NCBI GenBank assembly: GCA_017427385.1
Contig: JAFRSW010000017.1
Location: 1-64,000 of the forward strand
Reading direction: 5' to 3'
Length of the DNA stretch: 64,000 bases
Origin: Bacteroidales bacterium
GTDB lineage: Bacteria; Bacteroidota; Bacteroidia; Bacteroidales; UBA932
A model generated the notes under the pieces. That model was not told where the DNA came from. It ran no database searches and saw only the letters and a list, made by a program, of their open reading frames with translations. Of the stretch, positions 14,665 to 24,581 are shown in pieces. Every line of letters begins with the position of its first letter. Within the stretch, counting starts at the first letter, position 1. The translations under genes and the position numbers were made by a program.

Positions 14665-14672
14665 TATATTTG
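14665..14672 (+). promoter_or_regulatory. -7 promoter box TATATTTG for the LacI-type gene
   Basis: An exact TAnnTTTG match ends six bases before the ATG at 14678, so the transcript is predicted to start at or within a few bases of the start codon. Confidence 0.65.
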
Positions 14673-14677
14673 TCAGC

Positions 14678-15694
14678 ATGAAGGAAATCAAACTGCAGGA
14701 TATTGCCGCGAGTTGCGGATGCTCGATCACGACCGTGTCCCGGGTAATCAACGGACAGGCAAAAAAATACCGCATCGGCGCCCGAACGGCCGAGCGGGTG
14801 ATGGCGGAGGTGACGGCATCCGGATACATCCCGCCGTTCACGGCGCAGAGCCTGCGGCGGGGAGGGTCCGGAATGGTGGGGCTGCTGCTCCCGTCCATCG
14901 CCAACCCCTACTTCGCCGACATGGCCGGCAGCATAGTGCCTGAACTCTACAAGAACGGATACACCGCCATCCTTATGGACACGATGGAAGACGAGACTCG
15001 ACTGGACGAGGCGGCGCGGGACCTTCTGCTGCGTCGCGTGGAGGGCATTATCGCCGTTCCCTGCGGCGACAAACCCCAAACCCTGGAGCAGATAAGCAGG
15101 GAGATTCCGGTGGTGCTGGTGGACCGCTACTACGAGCATTCTCCCCTATCCTACGTATCTACAAACAACTTCAAGGGCGGAAACGACGCAGCGCGCCTGC
15201 TGATAGAGGCCGGGCACAAACGCATCGCATGCATCCAGGGCGAGCGGGACTCCATGCCAAACAAGGAGCGCGTGAACGGATACATGCAGGCGATGAAAGA
15301 CGCCAGCCTGAACGACAATATCCGCGTGGTTGGCAACGAATTCTCGGTTCAAAACGGATATCTCGAGACCAAGGTGTTGCTGAACGGCAGCAACCGGCCG
15401 ACGGCCATCTTCGCCCTGAGCAACACCATATTGCTGGGCGCGCTGCGCGCCCTGAGGGAGTCTCCGTTCTCCGTTCCGGAAGACGTATCTCTGGTGTCGT
15501 TCGACGATAATATGTATATGGATTACCTGACTCCGCCCATCACGAGAGTGAGCCAGCCGGTGGAGAATATGGCCAAGCTTGCTGTAAAGATCCTATGCGA
15601 CATGCTTGCCCAGCCGGACGACCGGACGGCCAATTCCCAGATACGCCTGATGCCTACTGTGATACTCGGAGATTCCGTAGTAAGACCCAAATAG
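14678..15694 (+). CDS. LacI-family transcriptional regulator
   Basis: The protein has the N-terminal LacI helix-turn-helix and hinge (DIAASCGCSITTVSRVING, residues 7-25) and a periplasmic-binding-protein-like effector domain (GMVGLLLPSIANPYFADM, later DNFKGG-type and VSFDDNMYMDYLTPP segments). The 338-residue length is normal. I start it at the ATG at 14678, which follows a TATATTTG box; longer in-frame extensions would cross the promoter and operators. It directly precedes a ribokinase and a SusC/D operon, and operator-like palindromes lie on both sides of it. A ribose-related ligand is an inference from this context. Confidence 0.93.
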   Translation: MKEIKLQDIAASCGCSITTVSRVINGQAKKYRIGARTAERVMAEVTASGYIPPFTAQSLRRGGSGMVGLLLPSIANPYFADMAGSIVPELYKNGYTAILMDTMEDETRLDEAARDLLLRRVEGIIAVPCGDKPQTLEQISREIPVVLVDRYYEHSPLSYVSTNNFKGGNDAARLLIEAGHKRIACIQGERDSMPNKERVNGYMQAMKDASLNDNIRVVGNEFSVQNGYLETKVLLNGSNRPTAIFALSNTILLGALRALRESPFSVPEDVSLVSFDDNMYMDYLTPPITRVSQPVENMAKLAVKILCDMLAQPDDRTANSQIRLMPTVILGDSVVRPK

Positions 15695-15711
15695 CGCAAA
15701 TTTTGCGCAAA
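15691..15711 (+). promoter_or_regulatory. Second tandem operator-like site, between the LacI-type gene and rbsK
   Basis: ATAGCGCAAA (15691-15700) and TTTGCGCAAA (15702-15711) repeat the motif and the 11-base spacing found upstream of the regulator. The first copy overlaps the regulator's TAG stop codon. The position suggests control of the ribokinase-SusCD operon by the same repressor. No exact TAnnTTTG box was found between here and rbsK. Confidence 0.6.
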
Positions 15712-15744
15712 AAAAACAGCAATCTCATACCATTTTTTAAATCA

Positions 15745-15766
15745 GCCCGGTAAACTCTTCCCGGGC
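15745..15766 (+). other. Hairpin in the leader of the rbsK operon
   Basis: GCCCGG (15745-15750) pairs with CCGGGC (15761-15766) around a 10-base loop, about 50 bases before the rbsK start. The following sequence is AT-rich but has no T run. It may be a weak terminator of the regulator transcript or a leader structure of the operon. Confidence 0.35.
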
Positions 15767-15818
15767 AAATTCATAAATTCGTTGGCGTTAGTAAGCATAT
15801 AATCAAACAATTACCAAT

Positions 15819-16718
15819 ATGAACAAGAAAATCCTCGTTATCGGCAGCAGCAATACCGATATGACAATCAAGGGAGACCGCCTCCCCGTTCCCGGTGAGA
15901 CCGTGACCGGCGGCGTCTTCTACATGGGCCCAGGCGGAAAGGGTGCAAACCAGGCGGTAGCGGCCAAGCGCCTCGGCGGCGATGTGGAGTTCATCTGCAA
16001 GGTCGGACGCGACATCTTCGGCGACAACGCCCTTGCAGGCTATGAGAAAGAAGGTATAGACATCTCGCACGTGATGCGTTCCGAAAAGGCATCCGGCACG
16101 GCCCTCATCCTCGTGGACGAGAGCGGCGAGAACTGCATCTCGGTGGCCTCCGGCGCCAACGGCGACATCACCCCTGCCGACATCGACAGCGTGGCCGACG
16201 TCATCCGCAGCGCGGGCTTCCTCATCCTCCAGCTCGAGATTCCCGTGGAATCCGTGCTCCGCGCGGCGAAGATAGCCCACGAGGCCGGCGTCTACGTGAT
16301 CCTGAACCCGGCACCGGCATGCAAACTACCCAAGGAACTCTTCAAATACATCTCCCTGATGACACCCAACCGCACCGAGACTGCCTCGATGAGCGGGCAG
16401 GAGATAATCGACGAGGACAGCCTCGCCCAGGCGGTGGAGGTGCTCCGCGGCTACGGCGTGCAGGACTTCGTGGTCACCCTTGGAAGCAAGGGTTCGCTGG
16501 TGTTCAAGGGCGGCAAGGCCGAGATGATCCCTTCGCTCAAGGTAAAGGCGGTGGATGCCACAGCGGCAGGTGACACCTTCTGCGGCGCCCTTTGCGTGGG
16601 CCTCTCCGAAGGCCTCAGCCTCACCGAGGCGGCCAAGTTCGCCACCAAGGCCTCGGCCATCACCGTAACCAGGCCCGGAGCCCAGAATTCCATCCCTACC
16701 AGAGACGAGATAAAGTAA
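15819..16718 (+). CDS. rbsK: Ribokinase
   Basis: Ribokinase phosphorylates D-ribose to ribose 5-phosphate in the cytoplasm. The 299-residue PfkB-family protein has the N-terminal substrate motif (SSNTDMTIKGDRLPVPGETV), the glycine-rich GGKGANQA segment, and the catalytic and anion-hole motif DATAAGDTFCGAL near residue 247, which is closer to E. coli RbsK (TAAGDTF) than to generic sugar kinases. It is the first gene after the LacI-type regulator and 10 bases before susC, so ribose is the probable intracellular product of this locus. Confidence 0.9.
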   Translation: MNKKILVIGSSNTDMTIKGDRLPVPGETVTGGVFYMGPGGKGANQAVAAKRLGGDVEFICKVGRDIFGDNALAGYEKEGIDISHVMRSEKASGTALILVDESGENCISVASGANGDITPADIDSVADVIRSAGFLILQLEIPVESVLRAAKIAHEAGVYVILNPAPACKLPKELFKYISLMTPNRTETASMSGQEIIDEDSLAQAVEVLRGYGVQDFVVTLGSKGSLVFKGGKAEMIPSLKVKAVDATAAGDTFCGALCVGLSEGLSLTEAAKFATKASAITVTRPGAQNSIPTRDEIK

Positions 16719-16728
16719 ACCTGACGAT

Positions 16729-19647
16729 ATGAAAAGACTGATCAACATCTTTGCTGCGCTGTGCCTGCTGCTTGCAGGGGCTACGGCCGCAGCGCAGACG
16801 AAGGACGTCAGCGGCCGCATCACCGGCAACGACGGCGAGATTCTCGCCGGAGCGACGGTGCTGAACAACGCCAGCGGCGCCTGGGCGGTTGCCGACGGCA
16901 ACGGCCGCTACACCATCGCGGCAGCCAGCGGCAACACCCTCACCTTCGCATTCTTCGGCTACGACGACCTCACCCTCACGGTGGGCACGGCCAGCGTGCT
17001 GGATGCAGTGCTGCCCGCAGCGGCGTCCATGATGCTGGAAGAGACCGTGGTCATCGGCTACGGCAAGACCACCAAGAAGGAAATCACCGGTTCCGTGGCC
17101 AGCCTGAAGGCGGAAGACCTCGACGTGGGCGCATTCACCAACGCCGGCGGCATGCTGCAGGGCAAGGTGGCAGGTCTTTCCGTCGTCAACCCGGACGGCG
17201 GCGACCCTGAGGCATCCTTCCAGTTCCTGCTCCGAGGCACCAACACCCTCGCGGCAGGGCAGGGCCCGCTCATCATCATCGACGGCGTTATCGACGCGGA
17301 TATCCGCAGCATCAACTTCCAGGAAGTGGAATCCGTCGACGTGCTGAAGGACGGTTCGGCGGCAGCTATCTACGGTACCCGCGGAACCAACGGCGTGGTC
17401 ATCATCACCACCAAGCGCGCCCGCAGCGGCAACACCTCCGTCCAGTATGACGGCCAGGTGTCCGTGCAGACCGTGGCCGCCCGCGCAAGGCCGATGACCG
17501 CCAAGGAGTTCGAATATACCATCAAGAACTACGCTCCTGCGAAGACCATCAACCTTTACGGGGCCGATACAGACTGGTTCGATGCCATCACCCGCACTCC
17601 GTTCAGCCACAAGCACAACCTGGCGGTGTCCGGAGGCACGGAACAGTTCTCGCACCGCACGGTGCTGAACGTTGAGCAGAACCAGGGCCTGCAGATAGGC
17701 AACGAGGCCAGCAAGTGGCTGTTCAAGACCAACATCCGCCAGAGCGCCCTCCAGGGCTGGCTGGATCTGGATTACAACCTCAGCTACACCCGCCGCAAGT
17801 CCAGCCCGGCAAACTACAGCGCCTTCTACCAGGCCTTCATCCACAACCCCACCGAGCCCATCTACGACGAGACTGCCAAGGAATACGGCGGATACTTCAC
17901 GGTGCCAGAGGTGGACTACACCAACCCCGTGGCCCTCATCAAGGAGCACTATGCCAACAAGGAGACAGGCTACCTGAGCGCCAACGCACGCGCCACCCTC
18001 AACATCCTTCCCATCGAGGGACTCAAGTGGGACAACTTCTTCAACTGGTCTGACGAGAAATACTTCAGCCAGGACTACAAGACATCCTTCTACCCCGGTA
18101 ACACCGGAAAGCAGGGTATAGCCAAGTCCAGCGCCGACCAGTACACCAACTTCCAGTGGGAGAGCACCCTGCAGTACTCCAAGACTTATGAGGGGCACTC
18201 CATCCAGGGCATACTCGGATACACCTGGCAGCAGCAGATGAACTGGGAGACGGAGATGCAGAACTACGGCTTCGACACCGACTTCTATAAGTGGAATAAC
18301 ATGAGCGCCGGCAAGGCCCTGCAGGAAGGCATGGCTGAGATGTACACCAGCCGCTCTTCCAGCCGCTACATCGCCTTCTTCGGCCGCGTTATCTACAACT
18401 GGAACGAGAAGTACCTCGCATCCGTTTCGCTCCGCCGCGACGGCTCCAGCCGCTTCGGTGCCGACCACAAGTGGGGATGGTTCCCCGCCATCAGCACAGG
18501 CTGGCGCATCAGCAAGGAACCCTGGATGCAGGGCATCAAATGGCTGAGCGAGCTCAAACTCCGCGCCGGATACGGCGTCACCGGCAACCAGGACTTCGGC
18601 AACTACAAGTCCCTGATGCTCATGAGCTCCGGCACCAACTTCTTCTACGACGGCAAGTGGGTCAAGTCCTATGCTCCGGCATCGAACTCCAACCCCGACC
18701 TCGCATGGGAACGCAAGAGCGAGTTCAACGTTGGTGTGGACTTCTCCATTAAGGACGGCCGCATCGGCGGCACGCTCGACTACTACTACCGCCTCACCAC
18801 CGACCTGCTGTACGACTACAACGTGCCCGTGCCTCCGTACGACTACGGCACGCTGTTTACCAACGTGGGTTCCATCAGCAACACAGGTATAGAGCTCTCC
18901 ATTTATGCCATCCCCGTGAAGACCAAGGACATAATGTGGAACACCAGCCTGGTGGCGGCGCACAACGAGAACAAACTCATCTCCTTCACCAACGACGAGT
19001 TTAAGAATGAAGATTACCATATCGGCTGGGTAGCCACCCCTGTGGGAGCTTATCTGCAGCGCCTAATCGAAGGCGAGAGCTTGGGGTCTTTCTACGCGGC
19101 GCGCTGGACAGGAGTAGGAGATGACGGTAACGATCACTTTGAAGACGAATTCATGGGTAAGACCAACGAGACAAAATGGCAGAGGATAGGCTCCGCCTAC
19201 CCGGATGTCACCCTCGGATGGAGCAACACCGTGAAATATAAGAACTGGACCTTCAGCGCCACCCTGCGCGGCTCCATCGGCGGCCTCGTATTCAACGGCT
19301 ACAGGGCTCAGTACGAGAACCTGGGCAGCATAGGACTGAAGAACATTATGAGCTCCTGGCTTGACGACACCGACTTCCGCGGTCCTATCCGCTACTCGTC
19401 CAAGTATATCGAGGATGCCAGCTACCTCAAGCTGGACAACGTCTCGGTTACCTACGACGTACCTCTCAAGAACAAGTTTGTGCACGCGGCGAAGGTATTC
19501 GTCTCCGGACAGAACCTTCTCTGCATCACCGGCTACAAGGGCGTGGATCCCGAGGTAAGCCTCAGCGGCCTCACCCCCGGCAAGGAAAGCATGAGTTACT
19601 ATCCCCGCACCAGCACCTTCACCCTCGGAGCTTCTTTAACCTTCTAA
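16729..19647 (+). CDS. SusC/RagA-type TonB-dependent outer-membrane transporter
   Basis: SusC proteins form the outer-membrane barrel that imports a nutrient captured by the SusD lid, powered by TonB. The 972-residue protein has a signal peptide (cleavage near AAAQTKD), a carboxypeptidase-regulatory-like beta-sandwich (VSGRITGNDGEILAGATV), a TonB-box/plug region (ETVVIGYGKTTKKEITGSVA and GPLIIIDGVI, then DVLKDGSAAAIYGTRGTNGV) and a barrel ending in a terminal aromatic (TLGASLTF). It is about average to slightly short for SusC. It lies between rbsK and susD. Substrate is inferred as ribose-containing from the neighbours. Confidence 0.95.
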   Translation: MKRLINIFAALCLLLAGATAAAQTKDVSGRITGNDGEILAGATVLNNASGAWAVADGNGRYTIAAASGNTLTFAFFGYDDLTLTVGTASVLDAVLPAAASMMLEETVVIGYGKTTKKEITGSVASLKAEDLDVGAFTNAGGMLQGKVAGLSVVNPDGGDPEASFQFLLRGTNTLAAGQGPLIIIDGVIDADIRSINFQEVESVDVLKDGSAAAIYGTRGTNGVVIITTKRARSGNTSVQYDGQVSVQTVAARARPMTAKEFEYTIKNYAPAKTINLYGADTDWFDAITRTPFSHKHNLAVSGGTEQFSHRTVLNVEQNQGLQIGNEASKWLFKTNIRQSALQGWLDLDYNLSYTRRKSSPANYSAFYQAFIHNPTEPIYDETAKEYGGYFTVPEVDYTNPVALIKEHYANKETGYLSANARATLNILPIEGLKWDNFFNWSDEKYFSQDYKTSFYPGNTGKQGIAKSSADQYTNFQWESTLQYSKTYEGHSIQGILGYTWQQQMNWETEMQNYGFDTDFYKWNNMSAGKALQEGMAEMYTSRSSSRYIAFFGRVIYNWNEKYLASVSLRRDGSSRFGADHKWGWFPAISTGWRISKEPWMQGIKWLSELKLRAGYGVTGNQDFGNYKSLMLMSSGTNFFYDGKWVKSYAPASNSNPDLAWERKSEFNVGVDFSIKDGRIGGTLDYYYRLTTDLLYDYNVPVPPYDYGTLFTNVGSISNTGIELSIYAIPVKTKDIMWNTSLVAAHNENKLISFTNDEFKNEDYHIGWVATPVGAYLQRLIEGESLGSFYAARWTGVGDDGNDHFEDEFMGKTNETKWQRIGSAYPDVTLGWSNTVKYKNWTFSATLRGSIGGLVFNGYRAQYENLGSIGLKNIMSSWLDDTDFRGPIRYSSKYIEDASYLKLDNVSVTYDVPLKNKFVHAAKVFVSGQNLLCITGYKGVDPEVSLSGLTPGKESMSYYPRTSTFTLGASLTF

Positions 19648-19659
19648 TCTGAACGCGGT

Positions 19660-21216
19660 ATGAAAAAGATATTATACATGGTAATGTGCCTGGCCGCAGC
19701 AGTGGCCTGCACCAATCTGGACGAGGAAATCTACTCCAAGATTGCCAAGGAGAGCTTCTTCACATCCGAAGAGCAGTTCGCCAAATATTCGGCCCGCGCC
19801 TACACCTCCCTCCAGCACTGGGGAACGGAGAAGAGCTACTGGACCTTCGACATGCAGATAACCGACGAGGCCTGCACTCCCATCAACCCCAACGGCGGAT
19901 GGGACGACGAAGGCCGATACCGTGAGGTGCAACAGCACAGCATCCCCTCCAGCAATCGTCTGCTCGAATGCGCATGGGAGTACTGCTTTAACGGCATAAC
20001 GGCCTGCAACGACGTTCTGGACACCTTCAATAGTGTGAATAAGGAATTCGATGGCAAAGACAAGGTTATCTCCGAAGTTAAGGTACTTCGTGCATACTAC
20101 TATTTCATGGCCATCTGCTATTGGGAATATGTTCCTTATGCAGTCAGCAAGAAGATGGAAGGCTATCCCGAGAAGAAGGACCGCGCGTTTATCTTCAATT
20201 TCGTGGAAACGGAAATCAAGGAAAACATCGACAACCTTACCGTGGAACCCACTACCGAATACTACGGACGCGTGACCAGGGGCGTCGCCAACTTCGTGCT
20301 CGCTAAACTTTACCTTAACGCCCAGTTCCTGATCGGCACGCCCAAGTGGGCGGAGGCCGCAGCGGCGTGCAAGGACATTATGACCAACAACAACGGTGGC
20401 AGCTGGTACAAGATCGTGGACGACTACAAGAGCATTTTCAAGGTGAAGAACGAGTTCAACGAGGAAGGCATACTGGCCATCCCCTACAGCACCGTCTACA
20501 CCGTATCCGACCACTACGCCTTCCTCATCCACATGTCCACCCTTCCGGTGGCTCTCTGTGCACCCCTCGGCATCCCCGCTAACGCATGGGACGGAATAGT
20601 GGCGCAGCCGGACTTCATGGCAAGCTATGAGTCCGGAGACAAGCGCAAGGCATGGACCTGGATGTTCGGACAAATGAAAGACCTCGCCGGCAACGACCTT
20701 ACAATCGACATCCCGGATCCTTCCGATCCCGAAAAGACCATTACGGTTCCCTATGTAATAGATCCCGACATGCCCGAAGAGGCATACACCACTCACCGCA
20801 CAGCCCTCCAGGGCGCCCGTATAGGCAAGTGGGAGTATCAGTCCGACGGCACCCTGACAGGAGGCCAGGTGGGCATGGAGAACGAATTCTACCTGATGCG
20901 CTACGCCGATGTGGTTCTGATGTACGCCGAGGCGATGGTCCGCCAGAACAAGGGCGGCGAAGTCGTGGCCAATGCAGACCTGCAGAAAATCCGCACCCGC
21001 GCCGGCCTTGCTCCCTTCACCGCAGCTACCCTCACCCTCGATAACCTCTACCAGGAGCGTTCCCACGAGCTGGCCGTCGAAGGCTGGCACCGTCAGGACA
21101 TGATACGCTTCGGCAAGTATCTGGCCAAATGGTGGAACAAAGATGTCAAAGAAGAAAAAGACTACAATCTTCCTATTCCTAAGAGCGCAGTTGCAGACAA
21201 TCCCAACCTTAAGTAA
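19660..21216 (+). CDS. SusD/RagB-family nutrient-binding lipoprotein
   Basis: SusD proteins are surface lipoproteins that sit as a lid on their SusC partner. The 518-residue product has a lipoprotein signal with Cys17 (AAAVAC), then the usual opening LDEEIYSKIAKESFFTSEEQ, tetratricopeptide-like helices (EVKVLRAYYYFMAICYWE) and a typical C-terminus (QERSHELAVEGWHRQDMIRF, then NLPIPKSAV). It follows susC by 12 bases and is followed by three hydrolase-fold lipoproteins in the same transcript. Confidence 0.95.
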   Translation: MKKILYMVMCLAAAVACTNLDEEIYSKIAKESFFTSEEQFAKYSARAYTSLQHWGTEKSYWTFDMQITDEACTPINPNGGWDDEGRYREVQQHSIPSSNRLLECAWEYCFNGITACNDVLDTFNSVNKEFDGKDKVISEVKVLRAYYYFMAICYWEYVPYAVSKKMEGYPEKKDRAFIFNFVETEIKENIDNLTVEPTTEYYGRVTRGVANFVLAKLYLNAQFLIGTPKWAEAAAACKDIMTNNNGGSWYKIVDDYKSIFKVKNEFNEEGILAIPYSTVYTVSDHYAFLIHMSTLPVALCAPLGIPANAWDGIVAQPDFMASYESGDKRKAWTWMFGQMKDLAGNDLTIDIPDPSDPEKTITVPYVIDPDMPEEAYTTHRTALQGARIGKWEYQSDGTLTGGQVGMENEFYLMRYADVVLMYAEAMVRQNKGGEVVANADLQKIRTRAGLAPFTAATLTLDNLYQERSHELAVEGWHRQDMIRFGKYLAKWWNKDVKEEKDYNLPIPKSAVADNPNLK

Positions 21217-21218
21217 CG

Positions 21219-22985
21219 ATGAAAAGAATCCTTTGCATACTCGCGATTATCCTGCTCGCGGCATCCTGCTGCCAGCAGAAGGAAATCACCCGCACCGAGC
21301 TTAAGGACAAGATTGCCGGAGCGTGGATAGGGCAGATGGTGGGCAACATCTACGGCCTCGAATACGAGAACAAGTTCGTGGACGAGCCCGGCGAAGGCCC
21401 CTTCGTGTTCAACAAGGCCATCCGCAAGATGACCGCCGTGGACGGAGCTTTCTCCGACGACGACACCGACGTGGAGTACCTCTACCTTCTCATGATGGAG
21501 AAGTACGGCGTCGACATCACGTATGCGCAGGTTAAGGAAGGCTGGATGTACCACATTCGGGACCGCGTCTGGCTCGCAAACCGCGCCGCCCTGGGCCTTA
21601 TGCACTACGGTTTCACCCCGCCTCTCACCGGCGACAAGCGCTATAACCCCCACTGGTTCCAGATCGACCCCCAGCTCATCAACGAGATATGGGCATACAC
21701 CGCTCCCGGCATGCCGGCATACGCCGCAGGCATCTCCGACTGGGCTGCACGCATCACCTCCGACGACTGGGCTGCATCTCCCACCGTGGTCTACGGTGCG
21801 ATGTACTCCGAGGCCTTCTTCGAGAAGGACATCCCCACCCTGGTGAAGCACGCGAAGGGGTATCTGCCGAAAGGCGACCGCTTCCGCCACGTGATAGACG
21901 AGTGCCTCGCCCTGTGGAAGCAGTATCCCGACGACTGGAAGGCCTCCCGCAAGGTGATTGCCGACGAACTCTATGTGAACGAACCGGACATCACCCGCAG
22001 CATCTGGAACGCCGACCTGAACGGCGCCCTGGGCATCCTGGCCCTCCTCTACGGTGGCGGCGACATCGAGCAGACCCTGCTCATCGGCTGCGCCCTTGGA
22101 TTCGACTGCGACAACCAGACGGCCACCATCTGCGGCCTGCTGGGCGTCATCAACGGTGTGGGCAGCGTGCCGCTGGACCGCGCCATGCCGGCTGAATTCC
22201 CCCACTGGACCAAGCCCTTCAACGACCGCTACATCAACGTGACCCGCTACGACATGCCGGATGCCTCCATCGAGGACATCATCGAGCGCACCGTGGTGCT
22301 GGCAGAGAAGAACATCCTCGCCCGCGGCGGCAAGGTGCGTGAGGAGAACGGCGAGAAGATATACACCATCAACGCCAGGGCACGCTTCAAGGCACCCGTG
22401 GAGGCGAGCGCCACGTTCACCCTTCCCGAGAAGGTCGGACGCAACCTAGCACCCGAGGCGGCCGAGATACTAGCCCTCACCCGCGAGACCGACAGGGCCA
22501 CGCTGGATTCCTGCTGGCTCACCATACCCGTTAGCTACCGTGCCTACACCGTGGACGTGATCAACGACGGCGTGGTCGGCGGCCCCGGCGCAGCCTTCTA
22601 CTCCCTTGGCAGCAAGTCGAACGCTCCCAAACAGGATTACTTCGGCTACCGCTGGAATGAGCCCGTCACCACCGACATGATCTCCTTCCACTACGGCCCT
22701 CTCGAGGAATTCGGCGGATGGTACAGCAACCTCCATCCCGAGTATCTCGACGAAAACGGCAACTGGGTGGCACTGGATGCCAAGGTCACTCCCGATTGGC
22801 CTTCCACCGACGAAGTCTTCTTCCAGCCTCACAACGGTGAGTTCATCTTCACCTTCCCCAAAGTCACCACCACCGCGGTGCGCGTGATAGGGGACGATGC
22901 CATCCTGATTCACTGGCACAAGTACACCAAGGCTGTTTCGGCCTTCATTTCCATAACCGAGCTCGAGGTATATGAAGCTAAATAG
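21219..22985 (+). CDS. Secreted ADP-ribosylglycohydrolase-fold lipoprotein with a C-terminal beta domain (first of three)
   Basis: The 588-residue protein has a lipoprotein signal (Cys17 in LLAASC). Residues about 28-340 resemble the ADP-ribosylglycohydrolase (DraG/ARH) family: GAWIGQMVGNIYG matches the family opening, FSDDDTDVEYLY holds the first metal aspartates, and LGFDCDNQTATICGLLG matches the second metal motif, usually GGDTDT. Family members remove ADP-ribose or related ribosyl groups. The last ~150 residues (from about WNEPVTTDMISF) look like a discoidin-type beta-sandwich, possibly for binding sugar. It starts two bases after susD. It is the most divergent of the three paralogues, and its substrate is not known. 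Confidence 0.82.
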   Translation: MKRILCILAIILLAASCCQQKEITRTELKDKIAGAWIGQMVGNIYGLEYENKFVDEPGEGPFVFNKAIRKMTAVDGAFSDDDTDVEYLYLLMMEKYGVDITYAQVKEGWMYHIRDRVWLANRAALGLMHYGFTPPLTGDKRYNPHWFQIDPQLINEIWAYTAPGMPAYAAGISDWAARITSDDWAASPTVVYGAMYSEAFFEKDIPTLVKHAKGYLPKGDRFRHVIDECLALWKQYPDDWKASRKVIADELYVNEPDITRSIWNADLNGALGILALLYGGGDIEQTLLIGCALGFDCDNQTATICGLLGVINGVGSVPLDRAMPAEFPHWTKPFNDRYINVTRYDMPDASIEDIIERTVVLAEKNILARGGKVREENGEKIYTINARARFKAPVEASATFTLPEKVGRNLAPEAAEILALTRETDRATLDSCWLTIPVSYRAYTVDVINDGVVGGPGAAFYSLGSKSNAPKQDYFGYRWNEPVTTDMISFHYGPLEEFGGWYSNLHPEYLDENGNWVALDAKVTPDWPSTDEVFFQPHNGEFIFTFPKVTTTAVRVIGDDAILIHWHKYTKAVSAFISITELEVYEAK

Positions 22986-24579
22986 GATCATACTCGCAGC
23001 CGCACTCGCACTTGCCGCCTGTTCCGCTCCCAAGTCCACCGAGACCACCCTCACGAAGGATGCGCTGATGGACAAGATAATGGGCGGATGGGCCGGACAG
23101 ACCATTGGCGTGGTCTACGGCGCACCCACGGAATTCAAGCACCAGGGCACTCTCATCCCCGACAATCAGCCGATTTCGTGGGGAGGGGGCTATGTGAAGC
23201 ACTGGTGGATACGTAAGCCCGGACTCTTCGACGATGTCTACAACGACCTGACCTTCGCCGAGGCGTTCGAGCAGCTCGGCCTGGACTGTAGCGCCGAGGA
23301 TCTCGCGAAGCGTTTCGCCTATGCACCCTACCATCTGGCACATGCCAACCAGGCTGGCCGCTACAACGTGCGGCAGGGCATCATGCCCCCCGAATCCGGC
23401 AACTGGCTGAACAACCCTCACGCCGACGACCTGGACTTCCAGATCGAGGCCGATTTCGTTGGCCTGATGGCCCCGGGAATGGTGCAGCAGGCGCTTGAGA
23501 TAGCCGACAAGGTAGGCCACATCATGAACAGCGGCGACGGATTCTACGGCGGCGCGTTCGTAGGCGGCCTCTATTCCGCCGCGTTCATCGAGAACGATCC
23601 CGCGAAGATACTGGACATGGCGCTGGAAGGCATCCCCGCCGAAAGCACATTCTACCAGTGCATCGACGACGTGCGCAAGCTCCATAAGAAGTATCCGCGC
23701 GACTGGAAGCAGTGCTGGTTCGAGATCCTCAAGAAGTGGGGCTCGGACACCGGCTGCCCCAAGGGCGTGTTCCTGAGCTTCGACATCGATGCCAAGATCA
23801 ACTCCGCCTACGTGGCTATGGGCCTGCTTTACGGCGAGGGAGACTTCGGTAAGTCGATGGAAATAGCCACGCGCTGCGGGCAGGATTCCGACTGCAACCC
23901 CGCCACCGTGGGCGGCGTGCTCGGTGTGATGCTCGGCAAGAGCGGTATCCCCGCCTTCTGGCGCGAGCCTCTGGACGAGATATGGGACCTCGATTTCGAG
24001 GGCACCGACGTCTCTCTGGCCAAGGGTTCCCTTTACTCATATAACCAGGCCCTGCAGCTGATAGAGAAGAACGGCGGCAAGATCGGCGACACCGAGGTCA
24101 CCATCCCCACCACGCCCGTAAAGGTTCTGCCTCTCGAGCAGAACTTCACCAATACCTATCCCATCTTCCGCGACCAGAAAGATGCCTGGATGGAAGATAA
24201 GTATGAATTCGATTTCAGCGGAAACGGCTTCTGCATCTGGGGCAACCTGGTGTGCCTGCGCGGCATCAGCAAGGGCTACGCCGACCGTGTGTCCAAGAAG
24301 CACGTGGGTTCCGAGGTCTTCGCCCTGGCGGAGGAGGCCGACCCTTATGTGGCGGAGATAGAGGTCTGGATAGACGGCGAACTCGACCAGGTATCCATCC
24401 TTCCAATGAAGGGGACTTCCCGAAAGCTTGAGCCGGCGTGGAAGTACCTGCTTCCCGAAGGCCGCCACCACGTGAAGATGGTCTGGCGCAATCCCGACCC
24501 CGCCCAGTACCTGCTGAGAATCAACGCAATACAGTATTATTCCGAAAAACCTGCGCCGGACTCTTACTATCATAATTAA
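22972..24579 (+). CDS. Secreted ADP-ribosylglycohydrolase-fold lipoprotein (second of three)
   Basis: The 535-residue protein has a lipoprotein signal (Cys17 in LALAAC) and an ADP-ribosylglycohydrolase-type domain: GGWAGQTIGVVYGAPTEF at the start, DDVYNDLTFAEAF at the first metal site, and CGQDSDCNPATVGGVLGVM at the second. The metal aspartates are present, but the loops differ from the classical DDT and DTD forms. The C-terminal ~150 residues form a predicted beta-rich domain shared with the third paralogue. Its start overlaps the end of the preceding gene by 14 bases, so translation is coupled. Outer-surface or periplasmic release of ribose from ribosyl compounds is an inference. Confidence 0.82.
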   Translation: MKLNRIILAAALALAACSAPKSTETTLTKDALMDKIMGGWAGQTIGVVYGAPTEFKHQGTLIPDNQPISWGGGYVKHWWIRKPGLFDDVYNDLTFAEAFEQLGLDCSAEDLAKRFAYAPYHLAHANQAGRYNVRQGIMPPESGNWLNNPHADDLDFQIEADFVGLMAPGMVQQALEIADKVGHIMNSGDGFYGGAFVGGLYSAAFIENDPAKILDMALEGIPAESTFYQCIDDVRKLHKKYPRDWKQCWFEILKKWGSDTGCPKGVFLSFDIDAKINSAYVAMGLLYGEGDFGKSMEIATRCGQDSDCNPATVGGVLGVMLGKSGIPAFWREPLDEIWDLDFEGTDVSLAKGSLYSYNQALQLIEKNGGKIGDTEVTIPTTPVKVLPLEQNFTNTYPIFRDQKDAWMEDKYEFDFSGNGFCIWGNLVCLRGISKGYADRVSKKHVGSEVFALAEEADPYVAEIEVWIDGELDQVSILPMKGTSRKLEPAWKYLLPEGRHHVKMVWRNPDPAQYLLRINAIQYYSEKPAPDSYYHN

Positions 24580-24581
24580 CC

